Shown here piece after piece: positions 1 to 6,931 of a stretch of DNA of 17,238 nucleotides. Each line of letters starts with the position of its first letter. The stretch's first letter is position 1. Both the position numbers and the translations under genes were made by a program. This DNA comes from Chloroflexota bacterium (GTDB lineage Bacteria > Chloroflexota > Dehalococcoidia > JACQGW01): the NCBI GenBank assembly GCA_016199325.1, contig JACQGW010000234.1:1-17238 (forward strand), written 5' to 3'. The notes below the pieces were generated by a model. That model ran no database searches and was not told where the DNA came from. It saw nothing but the letters and a program-made list of their open reading frames with translations.

Positions 1-1617
1 CCCGACCCCTGGCCCCTGACTCCCAGCGAGTCGCCAGATCTTGAGCGCCAGATGCATGTGCAAGCGGGCTTCGGCCGAGTCCAGGCTCAGCCGGGTGATC
101 TCCTCGATCCGACGCATCCGGTACGCCAGGCTGTTCCGGTGGAGGTAGAGCTGTTCGGCCGCCCGGTTCAAGACGCCGTCGCAGGCAAAGTACACCTCCA
201 GCGTCCGGAGCATCTCCGTGTCGTTCTCGCGATCGTACTGCTGGAGCGCGCCCAGCGTTTCCGAAAAGAATGCCAGGAGCTCCGGATGCTCCCGCAGCGC
301 ATAGAGCAGGCGGTAGGCGCCGAGGTCGTCGAAGGCAACGGTCTTGCCGCTGCCGTACAGGCCAATGCCGATCTCGAGCGCCGCGCGGGCTTCCCGAAAA
401 CTCGTCCGGACGCCCTCAGCACCCACATGCGGCCGGCCAACGCCGGCCGAGATGGCGATCGTCCCAACCACCGGCAGGACGGCCGATACCGCATCCTCGG
501 CCAGCCGCTTCCCCGACATCGCCGCCGGCACCAGCGCGACCAGACGGCCATCGTCGACGCTGACGAGCGCCTGCCCCGGTCGAGCCGCCAACTGACTCAG
601 CCGCTGCCCCAGCAGCTCGGCGGCTGCCCCGGCGCCGTCGCCGGCATCCGCCGCCCCCACCTGGAAGACGACCGCCTGGAGCGGCTGTGCCAGGTCCACG
701 CCCAGTTGGCGGCTGCGCAGTTGAATCTCAGCCAGGTCGCTCGCCGAAGCGGTCAGCAGGGCGTTCAGGAAGTCGCCGCGGAGACGGCTCTCTGCAGCCT
801 GCACGGCACGCTCCTTGGCGGCCTCCTGAGCGAAGGCCAGCCCGGCGCGTTCGAGGGCGAGCCGCTCGCGGGTGCCCGTGCGCCCAGCCGGGACGAACAC
901 CGAGAGATAGCCGGCCGTGCCCCGGCCCACCGCGACTCGGACGCCCCAGCGCGTCCACCCCGATCGGGCGCCGGGCAGCTTGACGACGGTCCCCGCCGGA
1001 ACCGACCAGACGGTGCCGCTGGACGCCGGGTCGGCCAGGTCCTGTTTCACCTCGGCCAGGCCCAGGCCGGCAGCCGCAGGCGCCTCCACGGCGGCCAGCC
1101 GGCCGAGCGCATCCTGCCAGACAACCGGCAGGCCGAGGAGCTCGGCGAGCAGGGCAGCCATTGCCGTGAGCCCACCGCCGCTCATCGAGACCTCGGCCAG
1201 GCAGCGGTCGACCTGGTTGCCCCACTGGTAGAGCTCCGTGCGCTGCTCGCCGATCAGCCGGACCAGCGTGCTCTCCAGCTCGGACAGGGGCGTGTCCGCC
1301 GGGAGCGCCAGCAGCGGGAGGCTTCGGCGCTCGGCCTCGGCAATGGCCGCCTGACTTGCCTGGCCGACGGCGCCGATGGCGGCGACCCCGCGGTCGCCCA
1401 GGCGGCGGATGGCGTCTTCGAGCTGGATGGGTGGCTCGATCTGGCCGAGCGTCGTGACGGCGACAAGCGCCAGCTCCCCGCCTTTCAGCGCCGGAAAGAT
1501 CGGCGGGCGCGTCCGCAGACTGACAACCCAGGTCACGGCGCCATCCAGACCCGCCCTTCCGGCGACGACCCGGGTCCCGGCAGGCAGAGAAGCGAGGATT
1601 TCGCGGATAGTCAGCAT
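1..1617 (-). CDS. PucR-family transcriptional regulator, 3' end at or beyond window edge
   Basis: Reading the minus strand from the ATG at 1617 gives 539 codons with no stop before the window edge. The product begins MLTIREILASLPAGTRVVAG, typical of the N-terminal PucR (purine-catabolism regulator) domain, which spans roughly residues 5-125. A long middle region follows. Near the window edge is a PucR C-terminal helix-turn-helix with the stretches LEVYFACDGVLNRAAEQLYLHRNSLAYRMRRIEEI (given here as one motif area, about residues 485-520) and a following LHMHLALKIWRL helix. The HTH is complete, so only a short tail should be missing. Members of this family often activate a neighbouring catabolic operon, and this gene is divergent from the PLP-enzyme/hydantoinase operon at 1911, so it is the natural candidate regulator (inference). 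The plus strand also stays open across most of this region, but its translation is Arg/Pro/Gly-rich and resembles no family, so I treat it as a shadow. Confidence 0.9.
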   Translation of the reverse strand, partial: MLTIREILASLPAGTRVVAGRAGLDGAVTWVVSLRTRPPIFPALKGGELALVAVTTLGQIEPPIQLEDAIRRLGDRGVAAIGAVGQASQAAIAEAERRSLPLLALPADTPLSELESTLVRLIGEQRTELYQWGNQVDRCLAEVSMSGGGLTAMAALLAELLGLPVVWQDALGRLAAVEAPAAAGLGLAEVKQDLADPASSGTVWSVPAGTVVKLPGARSGWTRWGVRVAVGRGTAGYLSVFVPAGRTGTRERLALERAGLAFAQEAAKERAVQAAESRLRGDFLNALLTASASDLAEIQLRSRQLGVDLAQPLQAVVFQVGAADAGDGAGAAAELLGQRLSQLAARPGQALVSVDDGRLVALVPAAMSGKRLAEDAVSAVLPVVGTIAISAGVGRPHVGAEGVRTSFREARAALEIGIGLYGSGKTVAFDDLGAYRLLYALREHPELLAFFSETLGALQQYDRENDTEMLRTLEVYFACDGVLNRAAEQLYLHRNSLAYRMRRIEEITRLSLDSAEARLHMHLALKIWRLAGSQGPGVG

Positions 1618-1670
1618 CGCCGTCCAATTGGTGCGCGGTTCGTGCTGCACCGCCGGTGCGCGGAGCAACC

Positions 1671-1682
1671 GTACTATTGTAC
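1671..1682 (-). promoter_or_regulatory. Extended -10 promoter for the PucR gene, overlapped by a GTAC inverted repeat
   Basis: On the minus strand a TGGTACAAT sequence (TACAAT at 1681-1676 preceded by TGG) makes a good extended -10 about 59 nt upstream of the ATG. No convincing -35 is visible, as is common for extended -10 promoters. The -10 lies within GTAC-TATT-GTAC (1671-1682), a short inverted repeat that could be an operator, although four-base arms are weak evidence. Confidence 0.45.
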
Positions 1683-1721
1683 CAATGAATCGATCAGCAT
1701 ACCAGAAGCACCCGGCAACGA

Positions 1722-1770
1722 ACGCACGACCCATGACGCGCGACCCATGACGCACGACGCATGACGCATC
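1722..1770. repeat. Heptamer microsatellite, seven units of ACSCRYG-type sequence
   Basis: Seven consecutive 7-bp units (ACGCACG, ACCCATG, ACGCGCG, ACCCATG, ACGCACG, ACGCATG, ACGCATC) fill this stretch between the divergent promoters. The consensus ACGCATG is the reverse complement, up to circular permutation, of the GTCATGC units at 7848-7875, so the two loci belong to one repeat family in opposite orientations. Confidence 0.75.
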
Positions 1771-1818
1771 GACAAGCGTGCCAGAAGCGACCGGGGCGGA
1801 AGAGATCGGTGGCGGAAG

Positions 1819-1847
1819 TTTTCACCGGGCGCCCGTCGTGGTATACT
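1819..1847 (+). promoter_or_regulatory. Sigma-70 type promoter for the PLP enzyme/hydantoinase operon
   Basis: A -35-like TTTTCA (1819-1824) and a near-consensus -10 TATACT (1842-1847) are separated by 17 bp. Transcription would start near 1854, leaving a leader of about 57 nt before the ATG at 1911. Confidence 0.55.
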
Positions 1848-1910
1848 GCGGCCTGAGCTGGCTCCGGACTGAGTGCATGGCTATTCCGGTGCCGAAGGAG
1901 CATTCCACCA

Positions 1911-3116
1911 ATGGCTGCACAGGGCTTCTCCACGCGCGCCGTTCATACGGGTGAGCGGTCGACGCCGCGCGATTTTCAACCCGTGTCGACGCCGATCTAT
2001 TCGTCCGTCGGCTTCCTGTACGAGAGCATGGACGAGATGGACCGGATCTTCGGCGAAGAACGGCCGGGCTACGTCTATACGCGGTACGGCAATCCAACCC
2101 TCACGGCACTCGAAGCGGCGGTCGCCGACCTCGAAGGCGGGGAGACGGCCGTTGCCTATGGCACCGGCATGGCGGCGATCCACGCCGCCTTTCTCTCGCT
2201 CGATCTGAAACAGGGCGACGTCCTCGTCGCAGCGCCCGACTGCTACGGGGCGACGTTCGCCATGCTGACGAGCCTCTTTCCCGGCTGGGGCATTCAGACC
2301 CGGTTCGTCGACTGCGCCGACCTGGCCGCCGTCGAGCGGACGGTCGCCGAGGCCCGCCCCCGGGCGGTCTTCGTCGAGACGACGTCGAATCCCCTGATGA
2401 AGGTCGCCGACGTGCCGGCGCTGGCCGGCATCGCCCATCGGTTCGGCGCCCGCCTGATCGTCGACAACACGTTCGCCACGCCCGTCCTCTTTCGGCCGCT
2501 GGAGCATGGCGCCGACCTGGTCGTTCATAGTCTGACGAAGTACCTGGGCGGCCACGGAGACGCGGTCGGCGGCATCGTCGTCGGCCGGCGGGAGAGCGAC
2601 GCGGGCCTCCGGCGGGTGCTCCGGCTGGTGGGCGGCGCGCTGGGCCCGTTCGAGGGGTGGTTGTTGCTCCGCGGCCTGAAGACGCTCCCGCTACGCATGG
2701 CGCGCCAGTGCGACAATGCGGCCGCCCTGGCCGACTGGCTGGCCGGCCATCCGGCGGTGGTGCGAGTGCATTATCCCGGCCTCGCCGGCCATCCACAGCA
2801 CGCACTGGCCAGGCGGCTGTTCCGCGACCGCTTCGGTGCGATGATCGCCTTCGACGCGCGCGACGCGGGCCAGGCCGAGGTTTTCCGGTTTTTCGAGCAC
2901 TTGCGGCTCTGCCTGCCGGCGACGACGCTCGGCGACATCTATACGCTGCTCCTCTACCCGCCACACTCGTCCCACCGATGGTTGAGCCCGGAGCAGCGAC
3001 GAGCGGTCGGGATCGGAGACGGTCTCATTCGCCTCTCCGTTGGCATCGAAGACGTCGAGGACATCCGGGCCGACCTGGATCAGGCGCTCCGGGTGGCGAT
3101 CCCAATTCTGGCGTGA
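1911..3116 (+). CDS. Trans-sulfuration family PLP-dependent enzyme (cystathionine gamma-synthase/gamma-lyase-like)
   Basis: This 401-aa protein is full length for the Cys/Met-metabolism PLP enzyme family (fold type I). Visible landmarks are SxxGFxYES-like N-terminal segment, YTRYGNPT at 57-64 (the Tyr and Arg that reach the PLP phosphate of the neighbouring subunit), DCYGAT at 110-115 (Tyr112 stacks on the cofactor), VDNTFATP at 184-191 (Asp185 contacts the pyridine nitrogen) and HSLTKYLGGHGD at 206-217, where Lys210 should be the Schiff-base lysine. The family includes cystathionine gamma-synthase, cystathionine gamma/beta-lyases, methionine gamma-lyase and O-acetylhomoserine sulfhydrylase. 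The residue corresponding to the catalytic Cys of classical methionine gamma-lyase (Cys116 in Pseudomonas) appears to be Ala114, which argues weakly against that activity. The start is supported by AAGGAG at 1895-1900. It is followed directly by a hydantoinase A-like gene, so a degradative role on a sulfur or hydroxy amino acid is possible. Exact substrate cannot be assigned. Confidence 0.92.
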   Translation: MAAQGFSTRAVHTGERSTPRDFQPVSTPIYSSVGFLYESMDEMDRIFGEERPGYVYTRYGNPTLTALEAAVADLEGGETAVAYGTGMAAIHAAFLSLDLKQGDVLVAAPDCYGATFAMLTSLFPGWGIQTRFVDCADLAAVERTVAEARPRAVFVETTSNPLMKVADVPALAGIAHRFGARLIVDNTFATPVLFRPLEHGADLVVHSLTKYLGGHGDAVGGIVVGRRESDAGLRRVLRLVGGALGPFEGWLLLRGLKTLPLRMARQCDNAAALADWLAGHPAVVRVHYPGLAGHPQHALARRLFRDRFGAMIAFDARDAGQAEVFRFFEHLRLCLPATTLGDIYTLLLYPPHSSHRWLSPEQRRAVGIGDGLIRLSVGIEDVEDIRADLDQALRVAIPILA

Positions 3117-3123
3117 GGAGAAG

Positions 3124-5154
3124 ATGGCATTCACGATCGGCATCGACACCGGCGGCAGTCATACGGATGCGGTTCTGTTCGACCCGGAGGCCGGGCAGGT
3201 GGTTCGCGCCGGCAAGGCGCCCACAACCCGATATAACCTCGCCGTCGGCATTGCCGGCGCGCTGGACGCGCTCGGCGACTTCGATCCCGTCCAGGTCCAG
3301 TTGGTCTGTATCTCGACCACCCTGGCGACCAACGCCACCGTCGAGGGCAAGGGCGGGCGGGTGGCCCTGCTCCTTCTCGGCTACGATCCCCAGCTCATCG
3401 AGATCTTTCACCTCAAGAAGGACCTGGTCGTCGAGGACATCGTCTTCCTGCCTGGCCGGCACGATCTGGAGGGCGAGGAGGTCCAGCCGCTCGATCTGGA
3501 CCGGGTGCGCGAGGCCGTCCTCACGCGCATGGGGCGCGTCGACGCCTTCGCCGTCTCCAGCTACCTGGCGGTGCGCAATCCTGAGCACGAGGTGGTCGTC
3601 CGTGATCTGATCCGTTCGATCACGGATCTCCCTGTCGTCTGCGGCCACGACCTGACGGACGAGCTCAACTCCATCGTCCGCGCGACGACGACGGTGCTGA
3701 ACGCTCGGTTGATCCCGTTCCTCCACGCGCTGATGACCTCCGTTCGGGCAGCCCTGGCGGAACGGGGACTGACGGCACCGCTGATGGTCGTCAAAGGGGA
3801 TGGCAGCCTCTTCAACGTCGAAGAGGCGCTCAAGCGACCCATCGAAACGGCGCTGTCCGGCCCATCGGCAAGCGCGCTGGGTGGACTCTTCCTCGGCGGC
3901 CTGCCCGAGGCCATCGTCTCCGACATGGGGGGAACGACGACCGACATCGCTCGGCTCGTTCAGGGCCAGCCGCGCGTTCAGGCCGGCGGCGCCGTCATCG
4001 GCGGTTATCGCACGGCCGTGCGCGCCGCCGATACGTACACCCTTGGCCTCGGCGGCGACAGCCGCATCGCTCCCAGGGGCTCCGACGCCCTGTCGGTCGG
4101 CCCGCAGCGCGTCGTGCCGCTGGCGATTGCGGCGAGTCGGTACCCCACGCTGACGTCACAACTGCGCGTCGCCCTCTCCGACCCCTTCTACAGCGGTGGT
4201 CCCCTGCTGTCGACGGACTTCCTCGGGCTGGCCCAGGACCCCGGCGAGCTCGATCTGAGCGACGACGAGGCGACGATCGTCGACTTCCTGCGGCCGGAGC
4301 CGGCGCAGACGCTTCGCCTCCTCCGCAAGACCGGCCTGTGGGCCAGGCCCCGCCTGTCGACTGAGCGGCTGGAACGGCTGGGGATCGTCGAGCAGATCGG
4401 GTTTACGCCGACGGATGCGCTGCACGCGGAGGGGTCCGACTCCCGCGGCGATGTCGAGGCGGCAACCCTCGGCGTACGGCTTTTCGCCAACCGGATGGAT
4501 TGGCAGCCCGCGGAGGTCATCCGGGAGGTGCGCAGTGAGGTCACCCGCAAGGCGGTGGGCGCTATCCTCGAAAAGGTCCTCCTGGACGCCAGCGGCAGGC
4601 AGGTGCGATTGGAGGGGACTTCCTGGGACACCATGCTCAGGACGGCCTGCCGGAACAACGGCAGCCAGCCGGTCGGGCTGCGGCTGGCGTCGCCGATTGT
4701 TGCCGTGGGGGCGCCGGCCGCCGCCTTCTATCCGGAGATCGCCCGGGCGCTTGGCACGAGCCTGGTCATTCCCCCGAACGCCGGAGTTGCCAACGCCGTC
4801 GGCGCCGTGGTGGGCAGCATCGTCGAGGCCGTCCACATCCTCATCGAGCCGACCTACGAGCGGCTGAAGCTGCGCGGGTTCGTCCTGCACACGCCGGATG
4901 AACGGTCTCACTTCGCCACGCTGCCCGAGGCGGTCGCCTACGCCGAACGGATCGGCCCGGAGCTGGCCCGCGCCCGCGCCGAGCACGCCGGCGCGACGAG
5001 TATCGAAGTGCGGTCGAGCAGGGTCGACGACACCTTCAAGCCGGCGCTGGGCCCGCGCCTGCACCTGGAGACCAATCTGACGTTCATCGCGGTCGGGCGA
5101 CCCGCTTTCAAGGCCGCGCCCGCCCCGGTGCTGGTGGGCAGCGAGAGCCGCTAG
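3124..5154 (+). CDS. Hydantoinase/oxoprolinase family protein (HyuA-like), stand-alone
   Basis: The product is 676 aa, the usual length for a HyuA-type subunit. It starts with the ATPase phosphate-binding segment GIDTGGSHTDAVLFD (6-20; most relatives have GGTFTD), then STTLATNATVEGKGG (64-78), MVVKGDGSLF (221-230), SGPSASALGG (245-254) and the second ATPase motif VSDMGGTTTDIA (265-276). These are the Hydant_A_N and Hydantoinase_A domains of ATP-dependent hydantoin, oxoproline and acetone/acetophenone carboxylase-type enzymes. HyuA usually works with a HyuB subunit, and none is present downstream. The TGA of the PLP-enzyme gene lies 8 nt upstream (3114-3116) and the GAGGAG at 3115-3120 overlaps it, so translation is probably coupled. 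An in-frame start further upstream is possible but would extend into the previous gene and lacks family support. Substrate is unknown. Confidence 0.9.
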   Translation: MAFTIGIDTGGSHTDAVLFDPEAGQVVRAGKAPTTRYNLAVGIAGALDALGDFDPVQVQLVCISTTLATNATVEGKGGRVALLLLGYDPQLIEIFHLKKDLVVEDIVFLPGRHDLEGEEVQPLDLDRVREAVLTRMGRVDAFAVSSYLAVRNPEHEVVVRDLIRSITDLPVVCGHDLTDELNSIVRATTTVLNARLIPFLHALMTSVRAALAERGLTAPLMVVKGDGSLFNVEEALKRPIETALSGPSASALGGLFLGGLPEAIVSDMGGTTTDIARLVQGQPRVQAGGAVIGGYRTAVRAADTYTLGLGGDSRIAPRGSDALSVGPQRVVPLAIAASRYPTLTSQLRVALSDPFYSGGPLLSTDFLGLAQDPGELDLSDDEATIVDFLRPEPAQTLRLLRKTGLWARPRLSTERLERLGIVEQIGFTPTDALHAEGSDSRGDVEAATLGVRLFANRMDWQPAEVIREVRSEVTRKAVGAILEKVLLDASGRQVRLEGTSWDTMLRTACRNNGSQPVGLRLASPIVAVGAPAAAFYPEIARALGTSLVIPPNAGVANAVGAVVGSIVEAVHILIEPTYERLKLRGFVLHTPDERSHFATLPEAVAYAERIGPELARARAEHAGATSIEVRSSRVDDTFKPALGPRLHLETNLTFIAVGRPAFKAAPAPVLVGSESR

Positions 5155-5236
5155 CTCTCCGTTCGTTGGCAAAGGAGTCGGATCGACGGCCCCTGCTGCC
5201 GTCTTCCAGGTGAAGGGATAGATCTGGTGCAGCCGG

Positions 5237-5324
5237 GACCGGGGGGCCGGGCGCTGCAGCGCCAACTACGAACTGGGGCACCATCCTGGTTCGTAGTTGG
5301 CACTTCAGCGCCCGGCCCCCGGTC
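5237..5324. repeat. Long imperfect hairpin (about 36-bp arms) after the hydantoinase operon
   Basis: Arms beginning GACCGGGGGGCCGGGCGCTG on the left and ending CAGCGCCCGGCCCCCGGTC on the right form a stem with two mismatches in the inner 32 bp, plus one bulged G near the base. The loop, about 15 nt, sits around 5273-5287. The inner part of each arm contains CCAACTACGAAC and its complement. It could terminate the operon, but its length and the absence of a U-tract look more like a palindromic repeat element. Confidence 0.75.
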
Positions 5325-5327
5325 GGA

Positions 5328-5350
5328 AGGGCAACCCCCGTGGTTGCCCT
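5328..5350. terminator. Short stem-loop, possible terminator
   Basis: A perfect 9-bp stem AGGGCAACC/GGTTGCCCT with a 5-nt loop lies just after the long hairpin. No T-run follows, so intrinsic termination is uncertain. The rest of the spacer to about 5650 shows no gene or RNA I can identify. Confidence 0.35.
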
Positions 5351-5654
5351 CCCCGGTCTCTCCGAGCTCTTCACCACCCTCCGTCCGTGCATCGCTCCGT
5401 GTGGCGCAGGGAATACCAGGCATCGGACACCGGTCCAGTGATGCCGGGCCGCCGCCGTCGCCGGCACGTCCACGGGCGCAACGACTCCTCTCCAGTGGTC
5501 AGCGAGATCATCCCCCGAGCAAATCGTCTCGCGCTCTTCTTCCTGGACCTGCCGGCACCAACTTGACGCGCCGTTATGGACTGGCACGAAGATTGCACCG
5601 GCGCGACCAGAAGATCGGCCCCGCGCGTGAACGCTGGTCCGGGCGGCGGGACCG

Positions 5655-5684
5655 AATTGGCGGCCACGTCCGCCAACGCCAATT
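5655..5684 (+). promoter_or_regulatory. Two mutually exclusive leader stem-loops upstream of the triple-HTH gene
   Basis: AATTGGCG (5655-5662) can pair with CGCCAATT (5677-5684), or TTGGCGG (5657-5663) can pair with CCGCCAA (5670-5676). The two pairings share bases, so only one can form. They sit 30-60 nt before the ATG at 5717 and just before a purine-rich AGGAAGGA (5691-5698). This could be an operator palindrome or an RNA leader; nothing further supports either. Confidence 0.3.
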
Positions 5685-5716
5685 CCAAATAGGAAGGATA
5701 GGTCCGAAGACGAGCG

Positions 5717-6739
5717 ATGCAAGAGCAGTACAGCGAAGGCCAGACGCAACCGACTGGTGCCGAGGCAGGAGCTGGGGCGGGTGCGGCACCGTCTGTCGGG
5801 CGAACCCATGCCACGGCCGGCCAGCGGCCCCAGGAAGGTATGGTCAGTCCCCGAGTCCGGGCGCCGGCGAACTACCTGTCGCTGGCGGATTTCGCCAGGC
5901 AGATCGGGCGCAGCGCCAACACGGTCCGCGAGTGGTGCTCCACCGGCCGCCTCGGCGACCTCTGCATGCAGCAGGACGGCCGGTGGTTCGTTCATCCCGA
6001 TGCTTGTGATCACGTGACGGATATCCTGGGCGGAGAGGCCGGGGCAGCCGGGCGGGCACCGTCGCCAGCGGCTCGGCGGATCGAGCGGCGCCAGCGCGGA
6101 GAGCCGATCCGGGCGGTCGCCGAGCGGCTGCATATCCATCCGGAGACCCTCCGGGCCTGGTGCAGCGAAGGCAAGCTGGGCGACACCTGCTTCAAGGATC
6201 CGACCACCCGGGCGTGGATGATCACCGCCGAGGGCGTCCGCAGCATCCAGGCGGGCCGCCGGGCGGTTCGGATCGGCGCACAGAAGGGCGCGGAGAAGAT
6301 TGAGAGGAAAGCCAAAGGAGTGGAGAGCATGCCAGAGCGCAAGGCCGAGGCCAGGAAGCCCGAGGAGGGCGCCGCGCGGACCCGGGCGAAGTTCGTCCCG
6401 ATCGACGAGTTTGTCCAGGGTGTCGACTGGAATCACGCTGTCCGGCGTTGGTGCTCGACCGGCATCCTGGGCGACAACTGCCACAAGTCCCCGGAGGGCA
6501 ACTGGGAGTTGAAGCAGTCGGCGATCCGCCTCGTCATGAGCGGCTCGGCGTTCATGGGTACCACCGGCATGGCGGAACGAACCGGGGCCGCCACGCGGCC
6601 GACCGGCGAACGCGGCACCACCCGTCGGGCTGCGGTTACGCCGATGGTGGCTCGCACCGCGCCGCAAGGTGGCCGCATGGTCGCTGGCGGGGCGGGTGGC
6701 AGGACTGTTCGGCAGGCCGCGGGCGGCCGCGGGCGCTAG
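5717..6739 (+). CDS. Protein with three winged-helix/excisionase-like repeats (W-C-S-x-G-x-L-G-D-x-C); function unknown
   Basis: I do not recognise a named family for the whole 340-aa protein. It has three HTH/MerR-excisionase-like units at about residues 53-100, 130-176 and 227-273. Each has a helix-turn-helix-like segment (for example LADFARQIGRSANTVREW) followed by REWCSTGRLGDLC, RAWCSEGKLGDTC or RRWCSTGILGDNC, and then a Trp (W90, W167, W263) where excisionases have the wing GRWRI. The two Cys of each unit are always 9 positions apart (74/83, 149/158, 246/255). Linkers are Ala/Gly/Glu/Lys/Arg-rich, and the C-terminal 60 residues are a disordered-looking Thr/Arg/Gly tail ending GGRGR. No signal peptide or membrane segment is seen. 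DNA binding is inferred from the fold; the paired Cys could be structural, redox or metal-related, but no ligand set is certain. The ATG at 5717 has a poorly placed Shine-Dalgarno (AGGAAGGA about 18 nt away). A stronger internal one exists at 6314. Confidence 0.8.
   Translation: MQEQYSEGQTQPTGAEAGAGAGAAPSVGRTHATAGQRPQEGMVSPRVRAPANYLSLADFARQIGRSANTVREWCSTGRLGDLCMQQDGRWFVHPDACDHVTDILGGEAGAAGRAPSPAARRIERRQRGEPIRAVAERLHIHPETLRAWCSEGKLGDTCFKDPTTRAWMITAEGVRSIQAGRRAVRIGAQKGAEKIERKAKGVESMPERKAEARKPEEGAARTRAKFVPIDEFVQGVDWNHAVRRWCSTGILGDNCHKSPEGNWELKQSAIRLVMSGSAFMGTTGMAERTGAATRPTGERGTTRRAAVTPMVARTAPQGGRMVAGGAGGRTVRQAAGGRGR
6314..6331 (+). promoter_or_regulatory. Strong internal ribosome binding site and ATG inside the triple-HTH gene
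   Basis: AAAGGAG (6314-6320) is followed after 8 nt by an in-frame ATG (6329-6331, Met205). Initiation here would give a 136-aa protein containing only the third HTH unit and the basic tail. The spacing and match are better than at the assigned start, so a short isoform is plausible. Confidence 0.4.
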
Positions 6740-6783
6740 CCGGGTACCACCGATACGATCGCCGGTGTCCCCGTTCTCCGCTC

Positions 6784-6814
6784 GGTCGGGCAGGTCTTGC
6801 CGTCCTGCCCGACC
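6784..6814 (+). terminator. Stem-loop downstream of the triple-HTH gene
   Basis: A perfect 11-bp stem GGTCGGGCAGG/CCTGCCCGACC with a 9-nt loop lies 45 nt after the stop codon. It is GC-rich as expected for an intrinsic terminator, but no clear T-run follows. Confidence 0.45.
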
Positions 6815-6871
6815 AGCGCGTTGGGACCGGCGTGCCGCCGACGGCTCACCGGCGAGCGAGTCCACCCCTCG

Positions 6872-6900
6872 TTGACCCCTGGCAGGGACGGGATTACAAT
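6872..6900 (+). promoter_or_regulatory. Sigma-70 type promoter that decides the PAC2 start
   Basis: TTGACC (6872-6877) and TACAAT (6895-6900) are separated by exactly 17 bp. Transcription would start near 6907. The in-frame ATG at 6899 overlaps the -10 and could not be on this transcript, so the ATG at 6932 is the start, with a leader of about 25 nt. Confidence 0.65.
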
Positions 6901-6931
6901 GCTCCTTGACGAGAGTAGGTGGGCAGGTACG

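Noticed and set aside
52..1764. Long plus-strand open frame of 570 codons
   Set aside because: It is antisense to the PucR gene. Its translation is Arg/Gln/Gly/Pro-rich with no family motif, while the minus strand shows a clear PucR domain and C-terminal HTH.
1722..1770. Heptamer tract considered as regulator binding sites (iterons)
   Set aside because: The same heptamer occurs after the unrelated PAC2 gene, so a dispersed microsatellite explains it better.
5108..6865. Minus-strand open frame of 585 codons across the triple-HTH gene
   Set aside because: The composition is that of GC-rich antisense translation, and the plus strand has three matching HTH repeats, which could not arise by chance.
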